Positions 42,670 through 53,986 of a stretch of DNA of 64,000 nucleotides are shown piece by piece. This DNA is from an uncultured Sphingomonadaceae bacterium (GTDB taxonomy: Bacteria; Pseudomonadota; Alphaproteobacteria; Sphingomonadales; Sphingomonadaceae). Where the stretch lies: assembly GCA_947496865.1 (NCBI GenBank), contig CANMEE010000002.1:372001-436000 (forward strand), in the 5' to 3' direction. The position numbers and the translations under genes are program-made. Each line of letters begins with the position of its first letter. The stretch's first letter is position 1. The notes under the pieces were generated by a model that searched no databases, was not told the origin of the DNA, and saw only the letters and a program-made list of their open reading frames with translations.

Positions 42670-44493
42670 ATGTGCGGAATTATTGGAATTGTTGGCAAAG
42701 GACATGTCTCGGATCGTCTCGTAGATGGTCTGAAACGCATGGAATATCGCGGTTATGACAGCGCGGGAATATGTACGATTGACGGTGGTCAACTGATCCG
42801 CCGCCGCGCTGAGGGAAAACTCGCTAATCTGGTAACGGTGCTGAAGACTGACGATGCCGCTGGCAATATCGGCATAGCGCATACCCGCTGGGCGACACAC
42901 GGTGCGCCGACAACGAGCAATGCCCACCCGCACGCGACCGGCGAAGTGGCGCTAGTGCACAATGGCATTATCGAGAATTTCAAAACGTTGCGCGAAGAAT
43001 TGAGCGTGCGCGGACGTTCATTCGAGAGCGAGACCGATACCGAAGTCGTCGCGCATTTGGTGAGCGAGCAGATTGAAGATGGGAAATCTCCGGAAGAGGC
43101 CGTCAAGGCTGTGTTGCCAACATTGCGCGGTGCTTTTGCTCTGGCGATTGCCTTCCGCTCCCAGCCTGATCTGTTAATCGGTGCGCGGCTTGGGTCGCCG
43201 TTGGTGGTTGGCTATGGTGATGGCGAAACTTATCTGGGTTCCGATGCGCTTGCCCTTGCGCCTTTGACCCAGAAAATCGCTTATCTCGAAGAAGGGGACT
43301 GGGTTGTCGTTACTCGGGACGGCGCGGCGATTTATGATAAAGATAACAAAGCTGTAGAGCGCGAAATCACGACATCGGGTGTATCGGCTGCGGCGATTGA
43401 AAAGGGAAATTATCGCCATTTCATGCAGAAGGAAATTTTTGAACAGCCGACCGTGGTTGCCCAAACTTTGCAAAGCTATATCCGCCCGCTGGAACAACAA
43501 GTTGCACTGCCGCAAATGGATTTTGATCTAAAGGACATCAAGCGGATTACCATCGTAGCCTGTGGTACGAGCTATTATGCTGGGATGGTGGCGAAATATT
43601 GGTTCGAAACCTTCGCTCGTGTGCCCGTTGATCTCGATGTTGCATCGGAATTTCGCTATCGTGATCCTGTGCTGGAACCGGGCGGTCTGGCGTTGTTTAT
43701 CTCTCAATCCGGCGAGACTGCCGATACATTGGCCGCGCTGCGCCACTCCAAGGAAAATGGACAGAAAATCGCCGTGGTGGTCAATGTGCCAACCAGCAGC
43801 ATGGCGCGCGAAGCCGATCTATTGCTGCCGACCCATGCCGGGCCGGAAATTGGGGTCGCATCCACCAAGGCCTTTTCCTGCCAGCTAGCCGTGTTGGCGG
43901 CGCTGGCCGCGCATTTGGCGGTTGTTAAAGGAAAATTGACTCGCGACGAAGAGCGGGACGTCGTGGAGCATTTGACTGAGGCACCTGCCGCCCTGAACGC
44001 GGCGCTAGCCCATGACGAGGACATATCCGACATGGCGCATCTCATCGCTCCGGCGCGTGATGTGCTCTATCTGGGCCGTGGCCCAGATTATCCGTTGGCA
44101 CTGGAAGGGGCATTAAAGCTCAAAGAAATCAGTTATATTCACGCAGAGGGCTATGCTTCGGGCGAGATGAAACATGGTCCTATCGCGCTGATTGATGAAG
44201 CCGTACCGGTTATCGTGCTGGCGCCAAGCGGCCCGCTATTTGAGAAAACGGTAAGCAACATGCAAGAAGTGATGGCGCGCGGCGGCAAAGTCGTACTGAT
44301 TTCCGATGCTGCCGGATTGGCCGAAGCAGGCGATGGTTGCATGGCGACCATAGAAATGCCGAAAGTCCATCCCCTTATTGCACCGCTTGTATATGCCGTG
44401 CCCGTCCAGTTGCTCGCTTATCATGTAGCTGTCGCAAAGGGCACAGATGTTGATCAACCGCGCAACCTCGCCAAATCGGTAACAGTGGAGTAG
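42670..44493 (+). CDS. glmS: Glutamine-fructose-6-phosphate aminotransferase (isomerizing)
   Basis: A 607-residue GlmS, first step of UDP-GlcNAc synthesis. The N-terminal glutaminase starts with the catalytic Cys (CGIIGIVG), and two SIS domains follow (ACGTSYYAGMVAKYW and AKSVTVE at the C-terminal end, with the KELSYIHAEGY-type segment LKEISYIHAEGYASGE). No glmS ribozyme is apparent in the 18-base leader after vapC. It may be transcribed from the vapBC or glmU promoters. Confidence 0.97.
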   Translation: MCGIIGIVGKGHVSDRLVDGLKRMEYRGYDSAGICTIDGGQLIRRRAEGKLANLVTVLKTDDAAGNIGIAHTRWATHGAPTTSNAHPHATGEVALVHNGIIENFKTLREELSVRGRSFESETDTEVVAHLVSEQIEDGKSPEEAVKAVLPTLRGAFALAIAFRSQPDLLIGARLGSPLVVGYGDGETYLGSDALALAPLTQKIAYLEEGDWVVVTRDGAAIYDKDNKAVEREITTSGVSAAAIEKGNYRHFMQKEIFEQPTVVAQTLQSYIRPLEQQVALPQMDFDLKDIKRITIVACGTSYYAGMVAKYWFETFARVPVDLDVASEFRYRDPVLEPGGLALFISQSGETADTLAALRHSKENGQKIAVVVNVPTSSMAREADLLLPTHAGPEIGVASTKAFSCQLAVLAALAAHLAVVKGKLTRDEERDVVEHLTEAPAALNAALAHDEDISDMAHLIAPARDVLYLGRGPDYPLALEGALKLKEISYIHAEGYASGEMKHGPIALIDEAVPVIVLAPSGPLFEKTVSNMQEVMARGGKVVLISDAAGLAEAGDGCMATIEMPKVHPLIAPLVYAVPVQLLAYHVAVAKGTDVDQPRNLAKSVTVE

Positions 44494-44496
44494 AAT

Positions 44497-44937
44497 ATGG
44501 CCGCCAATCCTTCGATCGTCACGGTAGAGACCGCGAGCGGAAAGTTCCAACAGACGGTGAGGGTGGGGAAACATGTTTTTCACGCCGATGAACCGGAATC
44601 CTTTGGCGGTGAAGACAGCGGCCCGTCGCCTTATGATCTGTTGCTGGCCGCTTTAGGCACGTGCACGTCCATGACGATAAAGATGTACGCTGACCGCAAG
44701 GCTATTCCGCTAGAGGGCGTACATATCGAACTCGAACATAGCCGCGAACATGTCGAAGATTGCAGCACTTGCAACAATGACGATAACCGGATCGACGTTA
44801 TTGACCGCTCGATTAGTTTGCACGGCGACTTATCGGACGAACAGCGTCAGAAGCTTCTAGAAATTGCTGAAAAATGCCCAGTGCACCGGACGTTGGAAAA
44901 TCGCATTGATATTCACACGACGCAAGTCCAGCCATGA
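44497..44937 (+). CDS. OsmC family protein
   Basis: A 146-residue OsmC/Ohr-like protein. The catalytic Cys pair is in LGTCTSM and EKCPVHRTL, so it is a likely thiol-dependent peroxidase of hydroperoxides. The extra [16 protein letters not shown] cysteine-rich segment is typical of the YhfA-like or fused group. GGAG lies within the glmS stop region six bases upstream. Its stop overlaps the following gene by four bases. Confidence 0.88.
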   Translation: MAANPSIVTVETASGKFQQTVRVGKHVFHADEPESFGGEDSGPSPYDLLLAALGTCTSMTIKMYADRKAIPLEGVHIELEHSREHVEDCSTCNNDDNRIDVIDRSISLHGDLSDEQRQKLLEIAEKCPVHRTLENRIDIHTTQVQP

Positions 44938-45302
44938 TCGAAGTGACCGGGGGCTGTCATTGCGGAGCCGTTCGTTTCAACGCCAAGGCCGACGAACGTC
45001 CGGAGATGCTGGATTGTAATTGCTCCATCTGCGCGCGCACTGGCTTTTTGCATCTGTTCATACCGCATGATCGGTTTGAATTGCTCCAAGGCACAGATGA
45101 TCTCACCAGTTATAAATTTGGCAGCAAGCAAGCGGATCATCTTTTCTGCAAGCATTGCGGGGTGAAAAGCTTCTGCCAGCCGCGGTCCCATCCTGAGAGC
45201 TGGAGCGTCAACTATAACTGTTTGGACGCAGGGCATGATTTACAGCCGAACATTACGAAATTTGACGGACAGAATTGGGAAAAATCAAAAGCAAAGCTAT
45301 GA
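44934..45302 (+). CDS. GFA/CENP-V domain protein (glutathione-dependent formaldehyde-activating family)
   Basis: A 122-residue zinc-binding protein with [20 protein letters not shown] and [11 protein letters not shown], the Cys pairs of the GFA domain. The family name refers to Gfa, but most members have unknown activity. It overlaps OsmC (ATGA), so the two are translated together. It ends just before the hairpin shared with katG. Confidence 0.9.
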   Translation: MIEVTGGCHCGAVRFNAKADERPEMLDCNCSICARTGFLHLFIPHDRFELLQGTDDLTSYKFGSKQADHLFCKHCGVKSFCQPRSHPESWSVNYNCLDAGHDLQPNITKFDGQNWEKSKAKL

Positions 45303-45309
45303 ATCCAAA

Positions 45310-45337
45310 ATGGCTCGCCAGTTTCCCGGCGAGCCAT
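45310..45337. terminator. Stem-loop between GFA gene and katG
   Basis: A perfect 10-base stem ATGGCTCGCC/GGCGAGCCAT with an 8-base loop lies eight bases after the GFA stop and 28 bases from the katG stop. T tracts on both sides are weak (TTCTTA and ATTTTGG), so it is a probable but not ideal bidirectional terminator. Confidence 0.65.
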
Positions 45338-45364
45338 TCTTAGGTTTGCGACCCGTTCGCTAAA

Positions 45365-47578
<2,214 letters not shown>

Positions 47579-47661
47579 TTATATTGGGGTATATGGGCTG
47601 AAATTATCACTTTCATAATACAAAATCACCCTGTCGCTAAATCAATTAAAACATTCTGTTT

Positions 47662-47674
47662 GATTGACTCAATC
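47662..47674. promoter_or_regulatory. Palindrome in the katG-argD interval, candidate operator
   Basis: GATTGA-C-TCAATC is a perfect 13-base palindrome 99 bases upstream of the katG start and about 50 bases upstream of the argD -35. It could bind a dimeric regulator such as OxyR, which recognises A/T-rich inverted repeats of this spacing. The binding protein is a guess. Confidence 0.35.
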
Positions 47675-47722
47675 GATCAAGCGGTATTGCAATGGATGAT
47701 CACAGACTGTGCGCTGCAAAGA

Positions 47723-47751
47723 TTGACCCTCTTCTTTTTCAGTCATATAAG
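47723..47751 (+). promoter_or_regulatory. Promoter of argD
   Basis: TTGACC (47723-47728) and TATAAG (47746-47751) are 17 bases apart, a strong sigma-70-type match. A transcript would begin at about 47757, leaving a leader of about 70 bases before the argD ATG. The terminator-like hairpin is in this leader. Confidence 0.65.
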
Positions 47752-47766
47752 GCTAGAGCTTGAAAG

Positions 47767-47799
47767 AGGCGGCCAATCGGGTCGCCTTTTCTGTTTTGT
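47767..47799 (+). terminator. Terminator-like hairpin in the argD leader (possible attenuator)
   Basis: An 8-base stem, AGGCGGCC with GGTCGCCT (one G-T pair), and a 5-base AATCG loop are followed by TTTTCTGTTTTG. It lies between the argD promoter and ATG, and no gene on the plus strand precedes it. It therefore either attenuates argD or ends a short non-coding RNA. Confidence 0.6.
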
Positions 47800-47827
47800 T
47801 GCGACCATTTTTTGGAAGGAAAGTAAG

Positions 47828-49012
47828 ATGACGATTACCCCGCTCATGCCCGTATATCCTCGGTGTGGTTTTCGTCCGGTACGAGGCGAGGGCGCCTGGT
47901 TGATTTCCGAAGATGGCAGCCGCGCACTCGATTTTGCCACTGGCATTGCGGTGAACCTTTTGGGCCACGGCCACCCGCATTTAACCAAGGCGATACGAGA
48001 GCAGGCAGCGACGCTGATGCATGTGTCTAATCTTTATGGCAGTCCACAAGGCGAAAAACTGGCCCAACGGATGGTCGATACGACATTTGCTGACACGGTA
48101 TTTTTTACCAATAGCGGCGCTGAAGCGGTCGAATGTGCGATCAAAGCGGCGCGGGTCTATCATCAGTCGCAAGGCAGCGACCGGTTCGAAATTATCACTT
48201 TTAAGAATGCCTTTCATGGACGGACGATGGCGACCATCTCTGCTTCCAACCAAGAAAAAATGCATCACGGTTTTTCTCCGCTGCTCAATGGATTTAAATA
48301 TGTCGATTTTGACGACCTGGAAGGCGCAGAAGCTGCGATAGGCCCAAAAACGGCTGCGTTTCTCGTTGAGCCTGTGCAAGGTGAGGGCGGTGTCCGTCCG
48401 GCATCCGAAGCCTTTATGAAAGGGCTTCGTGCCTTAGCCGACAAACATGGCATATTGCTGGTTCTCGACGAAGTGCAATGCGGTGTTGCGCGGACCGGCG
48501 CCCTTTATGCGCATGAGCTTTACGGAATAACTCCCGACATCATGGCGAGTGCAAAGGGCATTGGCGGCGGTTTTCCATTTGGCGCCTGTTTGGCGACCGA
48601 AGAAGCAGCGCGCGGCATGGTGCCTGGAACCCACGGATCAACTTATGGTGGTAACCCAATGGCTATGGCTGCAGGTAATGCGGTTTGGGATGTTGTCGCG
48701 AATGATGAGTTTCTCGAACATGTTCGGGACATCGGCGGAAAACTGCGTTCAGCGATTGAGCAATTTATCGGTAATTATCCAGCCTTGTTTACCGGCGTTC
48801 GTGGTCATGGCCTGATGCTGGGCATCACCATGACTCAGGAAACGCGCTCTTTTGTGGCACATCTGCGCGATCATCACGGGCTGCTGACAGTGGCAGCAGG
48901 TGATAACACATTGCGGATATTGCCGCCGCTCAACATCGATGAAAGCCATATTGCGACCTTTATCGAAAAACTATCAGCCGGGGCCGCCGACTATAAGGCA
49001 CCTGAATCATGA
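47828..49012 (+). CDS. argD: Acetylornithine aminotransferase
   Basis: A 394-residue PLP enzyme of the ArgD group (aminotransferase class III) in arginine synthesis, probably also succinyl-diaminopimelate aminotransferase. The PLP region is [14 protein letters not shown] and the lysine lies in [22 protein letters not shown] is eight bases before the ATG at 47828; the longer frame to 47474 is not coding. It overlaps argF by four bases (ATGA). Confidence 0.94.
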   Translation: MTITPLMPVYPRCGFRPVRGEGAWLISEDGSRALDFATGIAVNLLGHGHPHLTKAIREQAATLMHVSNLYGSPQGEKLAQRMVDTTFADTVFFTNSGAEAVECAIKAARVYHQSQGSDRFEIITFKNAFHGRTMATISASNQEKMHHGFSPLLNGFKYVDFDDLEGAEAAIGPKTAAFLVEPVQGEGGVRPASEAFMKGLRALADKHGILLVLDEVQCGVARTGALYAHELYGITPDIMASAKGIGGGFPFGACLATEEAARGMVPGTHGSTYGGNPMAMAAGNAVWDVVANDEFLEHVRDIGGKLRSAIEQFIGNYPALFTGVRGHGLMLGITMTQETRSFVAHLRDHHGLLTVAAGDNTLRILPPLNIDESHIATFIEKLSAGAADYKAPES

Positions 49013-49935
49013 CCCGGCATTTCCTGAACCTCGGTGATGCAGGTGGTAATGCACTTGCCGCAATGCTGGGTGATGCCATTGACCGGAAAGAAGCGCGCAA
49101 AACTTGGCCCAAGGGTAAGGCGGATGCAGATGCTCCACTTGCGGACCATGTGTTGGCGATGATCTTTGAAAAGAGCAGCACGAGAACGCGCGTATCTTTC
49201 GATATTGCGATCCGCCAATTAGGCGGGACGAGTATCGTTATGGATAGCGGCTCTATGCAGCTTGGCCGAGGCGAGACTGTTGCGGACACTGCCAAAGTCC
49301 TGTCGCGCATGTGCGACGCGATCATGATCCGGACCGATGATCATGCGAAAATCGAAGAACTGGCGGCCAATGCCAGTGTGCCGGTGATAAACGGTCTGAC
49401 TGACCTGTCGCACCCATGTCAGATCGTCGCAGACCTGCTCACTCTCGTCGAGCACGGTAAAGCGCTGCCCGGACTGGAAGTGGCATGGCTAGGTGACAGT
49501 AACAATGTTCTGAACAGCATTGTCGAGGCTTCAGGCTTGATGAAGTTCAACGTCCGTATCGGCTGCCCGGAAGGCTATGATCCGGACGAGAGTTTCATCA
49601 CGGCAGCGCAGGCAGCCGGAGCCAACATCACAGTGTTCCGTGATGCTATGGAAGCCGCAGCCGGTACTGATGTGGTTGTCGCCGATACGTGGGTATCGAT
49701 GGGGCAGGCGCATGCTGATGAGAAAATGGAAGCTATGATGTCATATCAAGTCAACGACGTGATTATGGAAAAAGCCAAAGCTGATGCAGTATTTTTACAC
49801 TGCCTTCCCGCCCATCGCGGCGAAGAGGTTATGCCGTCAGTCATTGACGGGCCGCAGTCGCTGGTTTGGGACGAAGCGGAAAATCGCATTCACGCCCAGA
49901 AATCTGTTCTCCGCTGGGCTTTCGGGCAAATCTGA
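49009..49935 (+). CDS. argF: Ornithine carbamoyltransferase
   Basis: A 308-residue transcarbamoylase that makes citrulline. The carbamoyl-phosphate loop is [10 protein letters not shown], with the DLSHPCQ and [11 protein letters not shown] motifs. It is coupled to argD upstream and to hslO downstream (TGATG, one-base overlap). The argD-argF-hslO order is common among alphaproteobacteria. Confidence 0.96.
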   Translation: MTRHFLNLGDAGGNALAAMLGDAIDRKEARKTWPKGKADADAPLADHVLAMIFEKSSTRTRVSFDIAIRQLGGTSIVMDSGSMQLGRGETVADTAKVLSRMCDAIMIRTDDHAKIEELAANASVPVINGLTDLSHPCQIVADLLTLVEHGKALPGLEVAWLGDSNNVLNSIVEASGLMKFNVRIGCPEGYDPDESFITAAQAAGANITVFRDAMEAAAGTDVVVADTWVSMGQAHADEKMEAMMSYQVNDVIMEKAKADAVFLHCLPAHRGEEVMPSVIDGPQSLVWDEAENRIHAQKSVLRWAFGQI

Positions 49936-50849
49936 TGGTTGAGAATTCAGATAGTCCGACGTTGATCGATAAAAATCTGTCTTTCTCCATCCCCGCCAAA
50001 CATTGCCGGGGGCGAGCGGTGCGTTTGGGGCCGGTGCTTGACGATATATTATCCGCGCATAACTACCCACTGCAGATCAAATCTTTACTGGCTGAAGCTG
50101 TGTGTCTGACGTCTCTACTCGGCGCTCTTCTCAAAGAAGAAGAGGCACAGCTAACTTTGCAGGCGCAGACCGAAAGCGGTGTGATCAGTTTGCTAGCTTG
50201 CGATTATAAAGATGGCGATGTGCGCGGTTATGTCCAGTTTGATGCCGAACGGCTTGCCAGTCAGCCGCAGGAGCCTAGCTTGATGGCTTTATTCGGCAAG
50301 GGGTATTTGGCGATTACCTTCGATCATCCCAAACCGCGCGGACGTTCACAAGGCATTGTCCCATTGGAGGGCGCAAATCTGGCAGAGGCTGTACAGAATT
50401 ATTTTATGCAATCGGAGCAAATACCGACGGTCATCCGCGTAGCGCTATCGGTGGATGGCGATCAAACGGTCGCTGGGGGCTTGCTGGTCCAACATCTTCC
50501 TGATGGTGAGGAAGGCAAGGAGCGGTTGCACGTTCGGATGAATCATCCGGAATGGGAGCATGTCGCGATTATGGGCAGCAGCGTTCAAGAGAAAGAGCTG
50601 GTTGATAGCGGACTGCCTATGGAAGATTTGCTCTGGCGCCTGTTTAGCGAGAGCGACGAAGTGAGGGTTTTGAGCGGTAAACCGCTCGTTAAGGGTTGCC
50701 GCTGTAATGAAGATCATATCAGGGACGTGATCGCACGATTCCCGAAAGAAGATAAGGAGGATATGGTGGGAGAAGACGGCGCAATCTCGATTGATTGTGC
50801 ATTTTGTAGTAAGAAGTTTAGCATTTCGAGTGCCAGTCTAAATAACTGA
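49935..50849 (+). CDS. hslO: Redox-regulated chaperone Hsp33
   Basis: A 304-residue Hsp33-type holdase activated by oxidation. The zinc switch C-x-C and C-x2-C is in KGCRCNEDHI and SIDCAFCSKKF near the C-terminus. It protects proteins under oxidative heat stress, in keeping with katG nearby. The ATG at 49935 overlaps the argF stop by one base; an earlier frame extension lies within argF. Confidence 0.94.
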   Translation: MVENSDSPTLIDKNLSFSIPAKHCRGRAVRLGPVLDDILSAHNYPLQIKSLLAEAVCLTSLLGALLKEEEAQLTLQAQTESGVISLLACDYKDGDVRGYVQFDAERLASQPQEPSLMALFGKGYLAITFDHPKPRGRSQGIVPLEGANLAEAVQNYFMQSEQIPTVIRVALSVDGDQTVAGGLLVQHLPDGEEGKERLHVRMNHPEWEHVAIMGSSVQEKELVDSGLPMEDLLWRLFSESDEVRVLSGKPLVKGCRCNEDHIRDVIARFPKEDKEDMVGEDGAISIDCAFCSKKFSISSASLNN

Positions 50850-51001
50850 TACTGTTAGATAATAGACTGATTATTCAACAAATTTGTCTGAAACATCCTA
50901 TAAATCGCCGTATTTGGGCGCATATTGGCCATATTCCATCGCCAGTAAATCACAGTGCGGTTTTTCCGTTTTATCATCAGCAATAACGAAGGAAGCAGGG
51001 C

Positions 51002-51409
51002 ATGAAGGGTATTACACTGATAAAGGTGATCAGCGCGTCAACAGCCGCCCTTTTCGCTTTTTCTGTTTCGGCACCAGCACAAGCTCCGGATTTAGCATTG
51101 CTGAACGGGCTGCAAAAGGGTGAATGGACGCTGAAATCGCGTGGTTCCAGCGATGGGGGTCAGAAAGTCTGCCTAGGCGACCCGGCAATATTGCTACAAA
51201 TTCAGCATAGCGGAACGTCCTGTTCGCGCTATGTCATCCAGGATACGCCTAACAGCGTTCGGGTGAGCTACAAGTGCGGTAGTTCCGATCATGGAGTGAC
51301 CACAATTAAACGCGAATCCAGCGGTCTAGTTCAAATTCAGTCGCAGGGTATCGAAGGCAACGCGCCATTTTCTTTTAATGTAGAGGGCCGCCGGACGGGC
51401 GCTTGTTAA
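51002..51409 (+). CDS. Exported protein, DUF3617-like
   Basis: A 135-residue secreted protein with signal peptide ending SVSAPAQA. The mature part has GEWTLKSRGSS, a cysteine in KVCLGDP, SCSRY, YKCGSSDHG and RRTGAC, so four or five cysteines and a C-terminal Cys suggest disulfides. The arrangement is like the DUF3617 family found in sphingomonads (unknown function). AAGGA is ten bases upstream of the ATG. The gene is alone after hslO. Confidence 0.8.
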   Translation: MKGITLIKVISASTAALFAFSVSAPAQAPDLALLNGLQKGEWTLKSRGSSDGGQKVCLGDPAILLQIQHSGTSCSRYVIQDTPNSVRVSYKCGSSDHGVTTIKRESSGLVQIQSQGIEGNAPFSFNVEGRRTGAC

Positions 51410-51474
51410 GTTCGGGTCTGAAGATCCGGCTGTTAACTAAATATTTACCATGTCGGGTTTAAAGAGAGATCATC

Positions 51475-51513
51475 ATGTTTCGGCATGACTTTCTCCCTTC
51501 CGGTTTCGACTAG
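51475..51513 (+). CDS. Possible 12-codon mini-ORF ahead of queC
   Basis: ATG to TAG encodes MFRHDFLPSGFD. AGAGAG stands six to seven bases before the ATG, and a strong intrinsic terminator begins ten bases after the stop. It could be a leader peptide or part of a small RNA whose pyrimidine-rich CTCCCTTCC segment resembles an anti-Shine-Dalgarno. Its function is unknown, and translation is not shown. Confidence 0.3.
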   Translation: MFRHDFLPSGFD

Positions 51514-51522
51514 AAACCCAAC

Positions 51523-51559
51523 TAGGCCGCATTCCAATGGAAAAGCGGCCTATTTTTTT
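51523..51559 (+). terminator. Strong intrinsic terminator between DUF3617-like gene and queC
   Basis: An 8-base stem TAGGCCGC/GCGGCCTA with a 14-base loop (having its own TTCC/GGAA pair) is followed by TTTTTTT. It lies 114 bases after the DUF3617-like stop and 78 bases before the queC ATG, directly after a short hairpin GGTTTC-GACTA-GAAACC and the mini-ORF. Confidence 0.85.
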
Positions 51560-51637
51560 GACATCTTCTCGCCAATGCATCCCAAAAGGCCTGTCTAGCA
51601 CTTGATTGTCACCGCGAAGGGGATTAGCGGGGCGGGC

Positions 51638-52327
51638 ATGTCTCATAATCATAAAAAGGCTATTGTCCTGCTGTCTGGCGGACTCGACTCCATGGTATCT
51701 GCCGCGATGGCGCGGGAGGAGGGCTATGATATTGTCGCGCTGACGATTGACTATAATCAGCGGCATAAAATTGAACTGCAGTCCGCTGTTCAAATCGCTG
51801 CGAAGCTGGACGTTAGTGAGCATATCATCCTGCCACTGGACCTCAGCCGTTTTGGTGGATCCGCTTTGACGGATGATATTGATGTACCCAAATCCGGCGT
51901 TACCAATGATATTCCAGTAACCTATGTGCCGGCGCGTAACTTGATTTTCTTGTCGTTAACCCTTGGTTTGGCCGAAGCGCGCGATGCTCGGGACATTTTT
52001 ATCGGGGTCAATGCATTGGACTATTCCGGTTATCCTGATTGCCGTCCCGAATTTATTCAAGGGTTTGAAAGATTGGCTGACCTTGCGACCAAAGCAGGGG
52101 ATGAAGGTAGCGGTTTTACGATACAGACGCCGCTGCAATATATGACCAAAGCAGATATCGCCAAGGAAGCGAGACGGCTTGACATTGATCCGGCGTTGAG
52201 CTGGTCCTGCTATGATCCGGCGGAAGGAAATCTGCATTGCGGCTATTGTGATAGCTGTCGGCTCCGTCAAAAAGGTTTTGAAGAAGCAGGTATCGCGGAT
52301 CCTACCCGCTATGCGCTTTCGCCATGA
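51638..52327 (+). CDS. queC: 7-cyano-7-deazaguanine synthase
   Basis: A 229-residue ATP-dependent enzyme that makes preQ0 in the queuosine pathway. The PP-loop motif is LLSGGLDSMVSA. The zinc-binding cysteines are in CHCGYCDSCRLRQKGF-like (LHCGYCDSCRLRQKGFEEAG). The ATG at 51638 has GGGG about 12 bases upstream; an earlier in-frame ATG at 51602 is less likely. It overlaps queE by four bases. Confidence 0.95.
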   Translation: MSHNHKKAIVLLSGGLDSMVSAAMAREEGYDIVALTIDYNQRHKIELQSAVQIAAKLDVSEHIILPLDLSRFGGSALTDDIDVPKSGVTNDIPVTYVPARNLIFLSLTLGLAEARDARDIFIGVNALDYSGYPDCRPEFIQGFERLADLATKAGDEGSGFTIQTPLQYMTKADIAKEARRLDIDPALSWSCYDPAEGNLHCGYCDSCRLRQKGFEEAGIADPTRYALSP

Positions 52328-52968
52328 GCTACGCCGTCAAAGAAATGTTTCTGACCTTACAAGGCGAGGGTGTACAGGCCGGACGACGGGCAGTGTTCGC
52401 TCGTTTTTCCGGTTGCAATCTTTGGTCAGGGCTTGAAAAAGACCGCGCGACCGCTGTCTGTCAGTTTTGTGATACTGACTTTGTCGGAATGGACGGCGAA
52501 GGCGGTGGGCGCTTTCAGACGGCTGCGGCTTTTGCAGCAGCTGTTACTGCCCAATGGGGTGAGGGCGATGCCGCTCGTTTCGTTGTGCTCACTGGCGGCG
52601 AGCCTATGTTGCAAGTGGACGATGCACTTATCGACGCACTCCACGAGGCCGGGTTTGAAATTGCGATTGAATCCAACGGTACGCTGACCGTACCGCGCTC
52701 CATTGACTGGATTTGCATCAGTCCCAAGGCTGGCAGTGAAACTGTGCAGCGCTCTGGCGATGAGCTGAAGCTCGTCTGGCCGCAATCAGGCAGTGACTGG
52801 GAAGCTATGCAGGATTGGGATTTTTCCAATCATTTGCTGCAGCCAATGGATGCGCGTCTGGATCAGGCCGCCAATGATGAAAATCTGGCACAAGCAATCA
52901 CCTTTGTGCAGACCCATCCCAAATGGCGTCTATCGTTACAGACCCACAAGATTTTAGGGTTGGCCTAA
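52324..52968 (+). CDS. queE: 7-carboxy-7-deazaguanine synthase
   Basis: A 214-residue radical-SAM enzyme of the QueE group, making CDG from CPH4. The cluster cysteines have the unusual wide spacing found in this family: C50 (SGCNLW) then, 14 residues later, CQFC (DRATAVCQFCDTDF). The N-terminal VKEMFLTLQGEGVQAGRRAVFARFSG is typical. queD and queF are not in the window. Confidence 0.94.
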   Translation: MSYAVKEMFLTLQGEGVQAGRRAVFARFSGCNLWSGLEKDRATAVCQFCDTDFVGMDGEGGGRFQTAAAFAAAVTAQWGEGDAARFVVLTGGEPMLQVDDALIDALHEAGFEIAIESNGTLTVPRSIDWICISPKAGSETVQRSGDELKLVWPQSGSDWEAMQDWDFSNHLLQPMDARLDQAANDENLAQAITFVQTHPKWRLSLQTHKILGLA

Positions 52969-52971
52969 ACT

Positions 52972-53220
52972 TTATTCTTCGGCTTCGGATGTTTCTTCGC
53001 TGATTTCTTCGTCGCTATCTTCGCCATCGGCTAATTCTTCACCAGTATTCTGCGTATCGACGTCGACCATGTCGTCGCTGATTGTACCATCGATAACATC
53101 AACCTCGTCCATGCGAGTTTCGGTAATTGTATCGGCTTCCGGTGCTTCAGGATCGCCAGAACAAGCCACAACAGAAAGTGCAAAAATGGCTGTCGTGGTA
53201 GCTTTGATCAATTTCATCAT
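52972..53220 (-). CDS. Small, very acidic lipoprotein
   Basis: An 82-residue protein with lipobox LSVVAC near residue 20. The mature part is almost entirely low-complexity Asp/Glu/Ser/Thr (EELADGEDSDEEISEETSEAEE), with no recognised domain. Lipidation would anchor it at the inner or outer membrane. Several sphingomonad genomes carry such acidic small lipoproteins of unknown function. Its stop stands four bases from the convergent queE. Confidence 0.6.
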   Translation of the reverse strand: MMKLIKATTTAIFALSVVACSGDPEAPEADTITETRMDEVDVIDGTISDDMVDVDTQNTGEELADGEDSDEEISEETSEAEE

Positions 53221-53258
53221 TATTTTTCCTATTCGATTGTGGACGGAAGCATATCCTG

Positions 53259-53912
53259 TCAGTTTTTTTTATCAATTGCCGCGAGAAAATCGGGAGCGGT
53301 TTTTTTCAAGGCTGCATCGAAGTCGTGCAATGACGCTTGGATTCCCAATTGTTTTAGGCTGGTGACGGGATATTCACTGATCCCACAGGGAATGATTCCG
53401 CCAAAATGGCTCAGGTCAGGATCAATGTTCACCGCAAAACCATGCATGGTTACCCATTTGCGTATCCGGATTCCGATGGCACCGATTTTCGCTTCTTCCC
53501 CCCGGGGCGTATTGCACCAGATACCAACCCTGCCTTCTACGGCTCGCGCTTCCACATCGAATTCGTGCAAAGCTCTGATGACCCAGTCTTCCAGCGCGTG
53601 CACAAAATTGCGGACATCCGCCTGGCGTTTTTTAAGGTCAAGCATCACATAGCCAACCCGTTGACCCGGTCCATGATAGGTATGGCGGCCACCGCGACCG
53701 GTTTCAAAGACCGGAAATTCCTGACTGAGCAACTCGGAAGGATCTGCACTTGTGCCGGCGGTGTAAAGCGGAGGGTGTTCCAGTAGCCAGATGAGTTCGG
53801 ACTGAGCGTCATTATATATGGCAGCATTGCGCTGCTCCATTTCTGCCAAAGCATCGGGATAGGCAATTGGGGCATCGCTGATGCGCCATTCAATGTTCAA
53901 CAAACGGGTCAT
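53259..53912 (-). CDS. lipB: Octanoyltransferase LipB
   Basis: A 217-residue lipoyl/octanoyl transferase that loads octanoate from ACP onto lipoate-dependent enzymes. The family motif [20 protein letters not shown], the Lys segment [15 protein letters not shown] and the catalytic Cys in [13 protein letters not shown] are all present. The ATG at 53912 has GGAA five bases before it; the frame upstream runs on without a signal. It is divergent from the membrane protein. Confidence 0.93.
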   Translation of the reverse strand: MTRLLNIEWRISDAPIAYPDALAEMEQRNAAIYNDAQSELIWLLEHPPLYTAGTSADPSELLSQEFPVFETGRGGRHTYHGPGQRVGYVMLDLKKRQADVRNFVHALEDWVIRALHEFDVEARAVEGRVGIWCNTPRGEEAKIGAIGIRIRKWVTMHGFAVNIDPDLSHFGGIIPCGISEYPVTSLKQLGIQASLHDFDAALKKTAPDFLAAIDKKN

Positions 53913-53986
53913 AAAATTTCCGTGCACAATTGGCGCGCCGGTGGCAAGAGTGCGATCAATGAAATATAAACCCAAGGGTTAAGCCA

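Noticed and set aside
42651..42670. A glmS ribozyme or sRNA control region before glmS.
   Set aside because: Only 18 bases separate vapC and glmS, too short for the ribozyme, and no such fold is seen in the flanks.
51514..51559. A preQ1 riboswitch ahead of queC.
   Set aside because: The short hairpin followed by ACTAGG is suggestive, but the conserved purine and A-rich tail of preQ1-I and the layouts of classes II and III are not seen.
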